Assembly (NCBI GenBank): GCA_965228015.1
Contig: OZ245787.1
Span: 1,364,001-1,428,000 of the forward strand
Reading direction: 5' to 3'
Source of the DNA: SKKY01 sp965228015
Lineage (GTDB): Bacteria > Bacillota > Peptococcia > Peptococcales > SKKY01
DNA: 64,000 nucleotides
Position numbers and translations under genes: made by a program. Positions within the stretch are counted from its first letter, which is position 1. Each line of letters begins with the position of its first letter. Of the stretch, positions 55,083 to 63,439 are shown in pieces. A model generated the notes under the pieces. That model made no database searches and was not told the origin of the DNA. It worked only from the letters and a program-made list of their open reading frames with translations.

Positions 55083-56338
55083 TGTTGGATTTAAAATTTA
55101 TTAGAGAAAATTCTGAAATAGTAGAAAAAGCTTTAGAAAAAAGAGGGGCAAAAGTTGATATAAAAAGAGTGTTGGAACTTGATGAGAGCAGAAGAAAATT
55201 ATTAACTGAAGCAGAGGAAAAGAAGAATTTACGTAACACCATTTCAAAAGAAATCGGTTTATTAAAAAAAGAAGGCAAAGATGCGTCGGAAGTAATGAAT
55301 AAAGTTGGCGATCTTGGAGATAATATAAAAGAACTAGATATTAAGATAAGAGAAGTAGATGGAGAGTTAGGAGACATTTTGCTTCTTATTCCAAATATTC
55401 CTCACGAAAGTGTTCCTGTCGGATTAAAGGAAGAAGATTTCCGGCTTGAAAAAACTGTAGGAGAACCAAAAAAATATGGTTTTGAAGTTAAGGCCCACTG
55501 GGACTTGGGAGAAGACTTAAACATCCTTGATTTTGAAAGAGCAACAAAAGTAACAGGCGCAAGGTTTACTTTTTATAGAGGGATGGCAGCACGTTTGGAG
55601 AGAGCGTTAGTCAGTCTTATGCTTAATACACATTCAAATGGAGATTACATTGAATTATTGCCTCCTTTTATGGTAAATTCTGCAAGTATGACAGGAACAG
55701 GGCAGTTGCCAAAATTTGCTGAGGATATGTTTAAGCTTGAAAATACAGACTATTATCTTGTTCCAACAGCGGAGGTACCAGTTACAAACTATTACAGAGA
55801 TGAAATTTTAGATGAAAAAGAACTTCCAATTTCTTATTGTGCATATACTCCCTGTTTTAGAGCAGAAGCTGGTTCATATGGAAGAGATACAAGAGGAATA
55901 ATAAGACAACATCAATTTAACAAAGTTGAACTTGTAAAATTTGCACATCCCGATGATTCTTATGAGCAGTTAGAAAAGCTTACTAAAAGCGCAGAATCTA
56001 TTCTTGAAATCCTTGAACTTCCTTACAGAAGAATTGCACTTTCAACAGGGGATTTAGGGTTTTCATCAGCGAAAACATATGATCTTGAAGTATGGTTACC
56101 AAGTTTTGAAGGATACAGAGAGATTTCTTCCTGTAGTAATTTTGAGGATTTCCAGGCTAGAAGAGTTAACATCAGGTTCAGAGGTGCTGATGGTAAAGTA
56201 AGATTTGTTCACACTTTAAATGGTTCTGGATTAGCCGTTGGAAGAACAACAGCAGCAATAATGGAGAATTACCAAAATGAAGACGGAAGTATTACTGTAC
56301 CGAAAGCATTAATTCACTATATGGGTGGAGTAGAATAA
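55082..56338 (+). CDS. serS: Seryl-tRNA synthetase
   Basis: Class II aminoacyl-tRNA synthetase of 418 residues. The N-terminal long coiled coil (about 25-100) contacts the long variable arm of tRNA-Ser. Motif 1 to 3 are present: TGTGQLPKFAEDMFKL, FRAEAGSYGRDTRGIIRQHQF in parts (CFRAEAGSYGRDTRG; RQHQFNKVELV) and GSGLAVGRTTAAIMENYQ. The serine T-box is 1.2 kb upstream. It is the last gene before the right ISLre2 copy, whose end is 31 bp after the stop. Confidence 0.97.
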   Translation: MLDLKFIRENSEIVEKALEKRGAKVDIKRVLELDESRRKLLTEAEEKKNLRNTISKEIGLLKKEGKDASEVMNKVGDLGDNIKELDIKIREVDGELGDILLLIPNIPHESVPVGLKEEDFRLEKTVGEPKKYGFEVKAHWDLGEDLNILDFERATKVTGARFTFYRGMAARLERALVSLMLNTHSNGDYIELLPPFMVNSASMTGTGQLPKFAEDMFKLENTDYYLVPTAEVPVTNYYRDEILDEKELPISYCAYTPCFRAEAGSYGRDTRGIIRQHQFNKVELVKFAHPDDSYEQLEKLTKSAESILEILELPYRRIALSTGDLGFSSAKTYDLEVWLPSFEGYREISSCSNFEDFQARRVNIRFRGADGKVRFVHTLNGSGLAVGRTTAAIMENYQNEDGSITVPKALIHYMGGVE

Positions 56339-56368
56339 ATTACAAAATAAATTACAAAAAATATTGCA

Positions 56369-57916
56369 GTTAGTGTAAAATAATTATGGGTAAAAAAACA
56401 AAAAAATATTAGAGCAACTCCTTATGTTACAATTAAATCGCTAAACCAAATCGCAAAAAAGGAGAAACTCTAATGAATAATATTATACATGAAATTGCAA
56501 CTAAAATCAGTAAAGAAATAGCAGAAAATATGGAAACAACTTTAATTGAGGGAAATAATATATCTGAATTCATTTTAAAAACCAAAAAAATGCTGGATGA
56601 AGTTGGGGTTGCAATTACAGAAAAAGTACTTGAAACTGTAGATATTTTAGTTAAAAAAGATTGTGCAAGAAAAAGAGACTGGAAAATAAAGGAAACAAAG
56701 TCGAAGAAAAGTTTGGCGACGATATTTGGTGAAGTAACCTATAAAAGAACGTATTATGTTCATAAAATTACCGGTGAATATAAATACTTATCTGATGAAG
56801 CTGTTGGTATTGAAGCAAATGACAGAATGGATATATTGCTAGAATCAATGTTAATAGAAGAAGCAATAGAGACACCATACAGAAAAAGTAGCGAAAAAAT
56901 ATCGAAGAATGTATATCTTACTAGTCAAACAGTAATGAATTCTATTAGAAAGCTTAAAGATATTTCTAATCATGCAGCACCAGTGAAAAAACTGATTCTC
57001 AAGCTAAGATTTTGTACATCGAAGCTGATGAAGATCATGTTTCACTTCAAAGAGGAACATGTGCCGAACCTAGATTAATTTATGTTCACGAAGGTAAGTG
57101 AAAGGTAAGTAAAGATAGATATGAATTAATAAATCCCAGATACTTTAGTGGTCTCTACCGAGATAGTGCTGATTTATGGCTTGAAGTAGCTGATTATATT
57201 GATAGCAACTATGAAGAAGAAACTATTGAAAAGATATATTTATCAGGAGATGGAGCCAACTGGATAAAACAAGGCAAAGAATGGATTAAAGATAGTATCT
57301 ATGTTTTAGATATATATCATTTGTCGAAATATATAAAGAAGGCAACTGCTCATATGAAAGGCACACACCAAATGATGTGGTATTACATAAATACGAAAAG
57401 GAAAGATTTCGTAAAAGATTTATTCAAAGCAATAATTGAAGAAACAGAATCAGAAACAAAAAATAGAAGCAATAAAAGATGCTAGAAGTTATGTGTTAAA
57501 CAATTGGGAAGGTATAATGAATCAATATGACCCGGATTATATAGGTTGTAGCACAGAAGGCCATATTAGTCATATATTATCTGCAAGATTAAGTTCAAGG
57601 CCTCTAAGCTGGTGCAGAGAAGGTGTTGATCAAATGTCACGTCTGAGGGCTTTTAAGGCTAATTCAGGTAATGTATATGATTTAGTAAAAGAAAGAAGCA
57701 AGAAAAACAGAAACAAGAATCATAAAATTAGAAAGCTGTGTTATAAAAAAGCTACGAACCTAATATCAGATGAGAAATTCGGCAATGTGCCAGTAGTTTT
57801 AACTGGTAAGAGAACTTGGAAAAGAGAATTGTTTAAAAGGATAGCGAGTGCGATTTAGCACGTAATACATACAAGGGGTTTTTATTCTTTTAAAACCCAT
57901 AATTAATTGACACGAT
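56369..57916 (+). mobile_element. ISLre2-type insertion sequence, right copy
   Basis: About 1548 bp, inverted relative to 43644-45193 and nearly identical. Ends GTTAGTGTAAAATAATTATGGG (in parts GTTAGTGTAAAA and TAATTATGGG) and ACCCATAATTAATTGACACG. Flanks AATATTGCA and TAATTTTTA do not match each other. The right end is 16 bp from the rpmH promoter. Confidence 0.85.
56473..57858 (+). pseudogene. ISLre2 (UPF0236) transposase, right copy, same lesions as left copy
   Basis: Open for 201 codons, differing from the left copy by Gly-to-Ser at codon 13 and Gly-to-Ser near codon 165. It then has the same A6-run frameshift, the same TGA after VHEGK and the same third-frame resumption at 57436. A few unshared changes occur near 57305 (VLDIYHLSKY against VLDRYYLSKY). 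Both copies must descend from an already broken element or have been homogenised. Confidence 0.9.
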
Positions 57917-57932
57917 TAATTTTTATAATATC

Positions 57933-57961
57933 TTGATAATTAACTAAGATTAGTATATAAT
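57933..57961 (+). promoter_or_regulatory. rpmH promoter
   Basis: TTGATA (57933-57938), a 17-nt spacer and TATAAT (57956-57961), an almost perfect sigma-A promoter 70 bp before rpmH. No DnaA box is seen between the IS end and rpmH. Confidence 0.8.
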
Positions 57962-58029
57962 TTCATGGTCAATGAGAATGATAAAGATTTATATTATATA
58001 AGATGGTTTTAATGGAGGTGTAGTTAAAA

Positions 58030-58164
58030 ATGAAAAGAACATATCAGCCAAGTAAAAGAAAAAGAAAAAGAGTTCATGGCTTTAGAGCTAGAATGGCAAC
58101 TGTTGGTGGAAGAAATGTATTAAAAAGAAGAAGAGCAAAAGGAAGAAAAGTTTTATCTGCATAA
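58030..58164 (+). CDS. rpmH: Ribosomal protein L34
   Basis: The 44-residue basic protein starts MKRTYQPSKRKRKRVHGF and ends GRKVLSA, the L34 sequence. It was found by translation, being too short for long-frame searches. ATGGAGGTG precedes the ATG. It leads the rpmH-rnpA-yidD-yidC-jag-mnmE-mnmG-rsmG cluster, which is normally divergent from dnaA. Confidence 0.97.
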   Translation: MKRTYQPSKRKRKRVHGFRARMATVGGRNVLKRRRAKGRKVLSA

Positions 58165-58218
58165 GTTAGTTTTTTAAGTCCTTTTTAAACAGAGGGACTT
58201 ATTTTGGAGTTGAAAGCT

Positions 58219-58557
58219 TTGCTTAAATCAGAGAACCGGTTAAGGAAAAACAAAGAATTTAAAATTACTTATAAAAAAGGAAAGTCTTTTGCGAACAGAG
58301 ATTTTGTAGTTTATTATAAGAAGAATTTTTTAGGATTTTCCAGGATTGGTTTTTCTGTATCTAAGAAGGTTGGTAAAGCTTGGAAAAGAAATGAAATAAA
58401 AAGAAGATTAAGAGAAATATTAAGGAAAAATGACTCCTTATTATCAAAAAGTTATAATATTATCATAATTGTAAGACAAACGATAAAAGATACAGATTAT
58501 TTTTTCGTTGAAAAATCTCTTAATCATGCTTTAAAGGGATCTGAGCTAATTGATTAA
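58219..58557 (+). CDS. rnpA: Ribonuclease P protein component
   Basis: Basic protein subunit of RNase P that helps bind pre-tRNA 5' leaders. The TTG at 58219 is chosen (LLKSENRLRKNKEF, nine bases after GGAG). A TTG 15 bp earlier would add MELKA. It shows GFSVSKKVGKAWKRNEIKRRLREILR, quoted in parts as FSVSKKVGKAW and RNEIKRRLREILR, the conserved RNR motif. It overlaps yidD by 8 bp. Confidence 0.95.
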   Translation: MLKSENRLRKNKEFKITYKKGKSFANRDFVVYYKKNFLGFSRIGFSVSKKVGKAWKRNEIKRRLREILRKNDSLLSKSYNIIIIVRQTIKDTDYFFVEKSLNHALKGSELID

Positions 58558-58759
58558 AAATATTTTAATTATTCTTATCAGAGGATATCAAAAGTTTCTT
58601 TCTCCTTTACTTGGAAAGAATTGCAGGTTTTGTCCAACTTGTTCTCAGTATGCAATAACTGCTTTACAAAAATATGGTTTACTTAAAGGAAGTTTTTTAG
58701 CAGTCAAAAGAATTTTAAAATGTAATCCTTTTCACCCCGGGGGATATGATCCTGTTTAA
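58550..58759 (+). CDS. yidD: Membrane protein insertion efficiency factor YidD
   Basis: The 69-residue protein has an amphipathic N-terminal helix (IKNILIILIRGYQKFLSPLL), then CRFCPTCSQYAITALQKYG with the conserved Cys, and CNPFHPGGYDPV at the end. It helps YidC. A TTG start overlaps the end of rnpA. Normal length and place. Confidence 0.95.
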   Translation: MIKNILIILIRGYQKFLSPLLGKNCRFCPTCSQYAITALQKYGLLKGSFLAVKRILKCNPFHPGGYDPV

Positions 58760-58815
58760 TAATTTGTATTAAAATAAATATCGGGAGGTGGAGCCTGTTT
58801 TAAACAGGTGTTAAT

Positions 58816-59472
58816 TTGAGTATTTTAAATGATTTTGTTGTATCTTTAATTACATATTTTTATACGATTTCAGTAAAGATTGGTTTACCAAGTTATGCAT
58901 TAGCAATTATAATTTTGACTATTTTAATAAAAATAGCATTATTCCCTTTGAGTGTTAAGCAAATGAAGTCTATGAAAAATATGCAAAGTATACAGCCAGA
59001 GGTTCAAAAACTTCAGAAAAAGCATAAAAATGATAAAGAAAAATTAAACAAAGCTACTATGGAGTTATATCAAAAATACAATGTAAATCCGGCAGCAGGA
59101 TGTTTGCCTTTATTGGTTCAAATGCCTATTTTATTTGCATTATTTAATTCGTTGAGAGCATATCCTTTTGAACCAGCTGAACATGCAACTTTTTTTTGGA
59201 TAAATAATTTAACTAATCCGGATCCATTATATATTCTTCCTATATTAGTAGGTATTGCAACTTTTTTCCAAAGTAAATTAACTGCTGCTAGTTCAGGACC
59301 AGCAGGGCAAAATAAAATGTTATTATATTTTCTACCTGTAATGATTGGTTATATAAGTTTACAATTCCCAGCAGGTCTATGTTTATATTGGGTTGTTTTT
59401 AACGCGATGGGCGTACTTCAGCAATATATAATTAATCGTCTTCCTGACTCGAATAAGGAGGCAATAGAATGA
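58816..59472 (+). CDS. yidC: Membrane protein insertase YidC/Oxa1
   Basis: The 218-residue short Gram-positive-type insertase has the core helices: IIILTILIKIALFPLSVKQM (with the hydrophilic-groove Lys), the helical hairpin KNMQSIQPEVQKLQKKHK, AAGCLPLLVQMPILFALFNSL, then two more helices ending LYWVVFNAMGVLQQY. No lipoprotein signal is seen, unlike SpoIIIJ. It uses a TTG start. Just upstream CCTGTTTTAAACAGG can form a small hairpin over the AGGTG ribosome site. It overlaps jag by 4 bp. Confidence 0.94.
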   Translation: MSILNDFVVSLITYFYTISVKIGLPSYALAIIILTILIKIALFPLSVKQMKSMKNMQSIQPEVQKLQKKHKNDKEKLNKATMELYQKYNVNPAAGCLPLLVQMPILFALFNSLRAYPFEPAEHATFFWINNLTNPDPLYILPILVGIATFFQSKLTAASSGPAGQNKMLLYFLPVMIGYISLQFPAGLCLYWVVFNAMGVLQQYIINRLPDSNKEAIE

Positions 59473-60095
59473 GAGTAATTGAAAAATCAGGAAAAACAAT
59501 TGATGAAGCAGTTAAAGCAGCTTTATCCGAATTAAATTTAAAAGAAAATGATGTTGATATTGAAATATTAGAAGAACCAAAAAATGGTTTTTTAGGTTTT
59601 ATTGGTGGCAAAGATGCTTTAGTTAGAGTTACTAAAAAAGAAAGTAATTTAAACAAGATAAATGAATTTTTACAGGTTCTTTTTGATAAAATGAGATTGA
59701 ACCCTGAGATCTCGATAAAAGAAAAAGAGGGTAATATTTTAGTCAACCTTCAAGGAGAAGACTTAGGAATATTAATTGGCAGAAGAGGAGAGGCTTTAGA
59801 TTCTTTGCAGTTTCTGGTAAATCTGTTTGTCAACAAGTCTAGTGAAAATTATAAAAAAGTAATTATTGATATAGAGGATTATAGAAAAAAGAGAGAAAAT
59901 ACATTATACAGCCTGGCAGAAAAATTATCCAATAAAGTTAAAAGAACAGGCAGAAAGATTTCTTTAGAACCAATGAGTCCTCAAGAAAGAAAAATTATTC
60001 ATATGGCGTTACAGGAGAATAAAAGTGTAAACACCTATAGTGAAGGTGAAGAACCTTTTAGAAAAGTAGTAATAGCTCCTAAACGAAATTACTAA
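59469..60095 (+). CDS. jag: RNA-binding protein Jag/KhpB
   Basis: The 208 residues contain the Jag N-terminal domain (MRVIEKSGKTIDEAVKAAL, with the KKGFLGFIGGKDA-like NGFLGFIGGKDALV), a KH domain with GILIGRRGEALDSLQFLVN (GxxG loop GRRG), and an R3H domain (MSPQERKIIHMAL with R...H). In Firmicutes it acts with KhpA in cell-envelope control. AGGAGGC overlaps the end of yidC. Confidence 0.95.
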   Translation: MRVIEKSGKTIDEAVKAALSELNLKENDVDIEILEEPKNGFLGFIGGKDALVRVTKKESNLNKINEFLQVLFDKMRLNPEISIKEKEGNILVNLQGEDLGILIGRRGEALDSLQFLVNLFVNKSSENYKKVIIDIEDYRKKRENTLYSLAEKLSNKVKRTGRKISLEPMSPQERKIIHMALQENKSVNTYSEGEEPFRKVVIAPKRNY

Positions 60096-60101
60096 AATTT
60101 T

Positions 60102-60131
60102 GCCAGTAATCTTTTGATTACTGGCTTTTTT
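60102..60131 (+). terminator. Terminator between jag and mnmE
   Basis: GCCAGTAATC and GATTACTGGC form a perfect 10-bp stem with a TTTT loop, followed by TTTTTT. The mnmE ribosome site begins only a few bases later, so read-through or an overlapping promoter must feed mnmE. Confidence 0.85.
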
Positions 60132-60146
60132 GCAAGGAGGAAAGAT

Positions 60147-61529
60147 ATGAAATTTACAGATACTATATGTTCAATAATAACAGGCATTGGCCCTGCGGCA
60201 GTTTCTATTATTCGTTTGAGCGGCGATGATTCAATTGAAATTGCTGGAAAATTGTGGGGAGGAAGAAAAAACCTAAAATCTATTGAAAGTCACAGGGCTG
60301 TTTTGGGAAATATTATTGATAACTTTACAGGTCGGCTTATAGATGAAGGATTGTTTATTATAATGAAGGGGCCAAAATCTTATACTGGTGAGGATGTTGT
60401 TGAAATACAGTCACATGGCAGCTTCATTGGAATTAATTATATTCTGGAACTGCTTATAAAGAATGGAGCAAGACATGCAGAACCTGGAGAATTTACTAAG
60501 AGAGCTTTTTTGAATGGAAAGCTGGATCTAACAAAAGCAGAAGGAATTATAGATTTAATAGAAGCTAAAAATAAACAGGGATTACAATTTGCTTCAAGAA
60601 CTTTATCCGGGAAAAATTTTTCTGAAATAAATTCTTTAGTATCTAATATTGTAGAGTTGCTTGCATATCTTGAGGCAAGTATTGATTTCCCTGAGGATGA
60701 TGTTCCGACTCTTTCAAAAGAAAATAAAATTGAAAAGATTACAAATATTAAGGAAAATATTGAAATATTATTACAAAGAAGTGAGAAAATTAAATATATT
60801 AATGAAGGAATCAGGATTTTAATACTAGGGGAACCAAATGTAGGAAAATCCAGCTTTTTAAATCTTTTGTTAAATGAAGAACGAGCTATTGTTTCTGATA
60901 TACCAGGAACAACAAGAGACACTATAGAAGAATATCTTACAATTGGGAAGATTCCGGCTAAAATAATTGATACTGCAGGGATAAGGAAAAGTGAAGATGT
61001 AATAGAAAAAATTGGTATTGAAAAGGCAAAAGAGGGAATAGAGAAAGCAGATCTAATTATTTATATGATAGATGTATCAAATAAATATATTTTTGAAGAT
61101 GATGATATATTTGATTTAATTAAAAATAAGAATAAAATAATACTATTAAACAAAATTGATACAATAAACGATGTTAAAGACATTATGGATATTAAGAGGT
61201 ATTTCCCAGAAGAAAAAGCCTTAAACTTTTCTACGGTAAAAAAAAAATATCTTGAACTCCTTGAGAAGGAAATTGAAAATATTTTCATTGATTCAGATTA
61301 TGATTTTAATGAAGGCGCTTTTATAACTAATGTCAGACAAAAAAGTCTTTTGGAAAAAGCACTAATATATATCAATCAAGGGTTACTTTCTGTAAGCAAG
61401 GATATGGAGGATGACTTTATTACAATTGATTTATATGATGCAAAAGCAACTTTAGAAGAAATAATTGGAAATAATATTAATGAAGATATTATGCATGAAA
61501 TTTTTAGTAAATTTTGTATAGGAAAGTAG
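60147..61529 (+). CDS. mnmE: tRNA modification GTPase MnmE (TrmE)
   Basis: With MnmG it makes the 5-carboxymethylaminomethyl group on wobble U34. The start MKFTDTICSIITG is fixed by AAGGAGGAAAG. The tetrahydrofolate-binding N-terminal domain (GIGPAAVSIIRLSG), the G domain with GEPNVGKSSFLN, DIPGTTRDTIEE, DTAGIRKS and NKID, and the C-terminal FCIGK with its catalytic Cys are intact. Length 460 is typical. Clean despite several A6-A9 runs. Confidence 0.97.
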   Translation: MKFTDTICSIITGIGPAAVSIIRLSGDDSIEIAGKLWGGRKNLKSIESHRAVLGNIIDNFTGRLIDEGLFIIMKGPKSYTGEDVVEIQSHGSFIGINYILELLIKNGARHAEPGEFTKRAFLNGKLDLTKAEGIIDLIEAKNKQGLQFASRTLSGKNFSEINSLVSNIVELLAYLEASIDFPEDDVPTLSKENKIEKITNIKENIEILLQRSEKIKYINEGIRILILGEPNVGKSSFLNLLLNEERAIVSDIPGTTRDTIEEYLTIGKIPAKIIDTAGIRKSEDVIEKIGIEKAKEGIEKADLIIYMIDVSNKYIFEDDDIFDLIKNKNKIILLNKIDTINDVKDIMDIKRYFPEEKALNFSTVKKKYLELLEKEIENIFIDSDYDFNEGAFITNVRQKSLLEKALIYINQGLLSVSKDMEDDFITIDLYDAKATLEEIIGNNINEDIMHEIFSKFCIGK

Positions 61530-61537
61530 GTAGTTTA

Positions 61538-63439
61538 GTGTCTTATATTGGTGAAAAATGTGATGTTGTCGTTGTTGGTGCAGGTCATGCTGGATGTGAA
61601 GCAGCTTTAGCCTCAGCAAGAATGGGATTAAAAACTATTGTATTTACTATAAGTCTGGATAATATAACTTTGATGCCCTGTAATCCTTCCATAGGAGGAC
61701 CAGCTAAAGGCCATTTAGTTAGAGAAATAGATGCATTAGGTGGTGAGATGGGCAAAAATATTGATAAAGCATATATGCAAATTAAATTGTTAAATACATC
61801 CAAGGGACCAGCTGTTCATGCTCTTCGTGCCCAAGCAGATAAAAAGAAATATCAGCAGGAAATGTATCTGACAATGTCCAAAGAAAAGAATCTTAAGGTA
61901 AAACAAGCAGTAGTTGAGAAAATTATTGTTGAAGATGGTTTGGTAAAAGGAGTCCAGATACAGACGGGGGGTATGTTTTACTCAAAAGCTGTAGTAATTA
62001 CAGCAGGTACTTATATGGATTCAAGGATTATAATTGGCGACTTGTTAGTTAAGTCTGGACCTCAAGGATTTATGACAACTGATTTGCTATCAAAATCTTT
62101 AAGGGAAAATGGTGTAGAGTTACTAAGATTAAAAACAGGTACTCCATCCAGAATAGATGCAAACACCTTAGACTACACTAAAATGTCTATTCAGCCAGGT
62201 TCAGACGAAGGTCTTTATTTTTCCTTTGATAATTATAAAAGGGAAAGAACTGAAAAAAACATTCCATGCTGGCTTACCTATACAAATGCTGAAACTCATC
62301 AGGTTATAAAAAATAATCTTCACAGATCTCCATTGTTTTCTGGAGTAATACAGGGGACAGGTCCTAGATATTGTCCCTCCATTGAGGATAAAATTGTTAG
62401 ATTTGCAACTAAAGATCAGCATCAATTATTTATTGAGCCTGAAGGAGAAAACACCAATGAAATTTATGTTCAGGGAATGAACACCAGCCTTCCTGAGGAA
62501 GTTCAACTTGAAATGCTCAGAACAATACCTGGATTGGAAAATGCAGAAATATTGAGAACTGGATATGCTATTGAATATGACGCGGTTAAACCCTCTCAGC
62601 TAAAATTAAATTTTGAATTAAAATTGATTTCTGGTTTGTTTACTGCAGGACAAATTAATGGTACTTCTGGATACGAAGAAGCTGCTGCTCAGGGGATTCT
62701 TGCAGGGATAAATGCAGCCTTAAAAGTTAGGGGAGAAGAATCTCTTATCTTATCAAGAGCAGAGGCTTATATGGGAGTATTGATTGATGATCTTTTGACG
62801 AAAGAAACCACTGAACCGTACAGGCTTTTAACTTCAAGATCGGAACACCGCCTATATTTAAGGCAGGATAATGCAGACTTAAGGTTGACTGAAAAAGGTC
62901 ATAAAATAGGATTAATCTCTGAAGCTAAATTTAAAGAATTTGCTGATAAAAAAGAGATTATTTCCCGGGAAATAAATACTTTAAAGAGAATATTGCTTCA
63001 ACCAAGCAACCCGGAATTAAGAATGTTATTAGAAGAAAAAAATAGTCCTGAATTTAAGCAATCTATTTCTCTATATGACATCCTAAAAAGAAATGAGATT
63101 AGTTATTCTGATTTAGTTAGATTTGCTTTTATTCCGGGTGTTCATAGAAAGGATGTCCAAGAACAGATTAACATACAAATAAAGTATGAAGGCTATATTG
63201 AGAAGCAGTTAAAGCAAATTGAAAAGTTTAACAAGCTTGAAAACAAGGGATTGCCTGAGGAACTTGATTATTCGGAGATTTCTGGCTTGCGAAAAGAGGC
63301 ATGTCAAAAGTTAAACAATATTAAGCCTGTTTCTGTTGGCCAGGCTTCAAGAATTCAGGGAGTTTCCCCGGCTGACATTTCTGTATTAATGATATATCTT
63401 GAGAAAATAAGAAGGGGAAATGATGAGCAAAATATTTAA
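61538..63439 (+). CDS. mnmG: tRNA uridine-5-carboxymethylaminomethyl modification enzyme MnmG (GidA)
   Basis: FAD and NADH-dependent partner of MnmE. A GTG at 61538 is chosen (VSYIGEKCDVVVVGAGHAGCEAA), after GGAAAGTAGG. The FAD loop GAGHAGCEAA, PCNPSIGGPAKGHLVREIDALGG in parts (CNPSIGGPAKG; REIDALGGEMG), GTGPRYCPSIEDK and the C-terminal SRIQGVSPADISVLMIYL helical domain are intact. 633 residues. It is 8 bp after mnmE and overlaps rsmG by 17 bp. Confidence 0.97.
   Translation: MSYIGEKCDVVVVGAGHAGCEAALASARMGLKTIVFTISLDNITLMPCNPSIGGPAKGHLVREIDALGGEMGKNIDKAYMQIKLLNTSKGPAVHALRAQADKKKYQQEMYLTMSKEKNLKVKQAVVEKIIVEDGLVKGVQIQTGGMFYSKAVVITAGTYMDSRIIIGDLLVKSGPQGFMTTDLLSKSLRENGVELLRLKTGTPSRIDANTLDYTKMSIQPGSDEGLYFSFDNYKRERTEKNIPCWLTYTNAETHQVIKNNLHRSPLFSGVIQGTGPRYCPSIEDKIVRFATKDQHQLFIEPEGENTNEIYVQGMNTSLPEEVQLEMLRTIPGLENAEILRTGYAIEYDAVKPSQLKLNFELKLISGLFTAGQINGTSGYEEAAAQGILAGINAALKVRGEESLILSRAEAYMGVLIDDLLTKETTEPYRLLTSRSEHRLYLRQDNADLRLTEKGHKIGLISEAKFKEFADKKEIISREINTLKRILLQPSNPELRMLLEEKNSPEFKQSISLYDILKRNEISYSDLVRFAFIPGVHRKDVQEQINIQIKYEGYIEKQLKQIEKFNKLENKGLPEELDYSEISGLRKEACQKLNNIKPVSVGQASRIQGVSPADISVLMIYLEKIRRGNDEQNI

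Larger units (their letters stand above)
43644..57916. other. Origin segment bounded by inverted ISLre2 copies; probable inversion
   Basis: Two near-identical 1.55-kb elements in opposite orientation bracket dnaA, dnaN, recF, gyrB, gyrA, an aminotransferase and serS (45194-56368). rpmH-rnpA lies just outside the right copy and reads in the same direction as dnaA. In most Firmicutes it is divergent from dnaA. Recombination between the copies would explain this order. Confidence 0.7.

Noticed and set aside
43630..57930. Swapped target duplications as proof of the inversion
   Set aside because: The left inner flank (AAATTTTTG) and right outer flank (TAATTTTTA) share only an AT-rich core, and the other pair does not match, so no proof either way.
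57917..58029. Second half of oriC beside rpmH
   Set aside because: No DnaA box is present. The stretch holds the rpmH promoter and ribosome site only.
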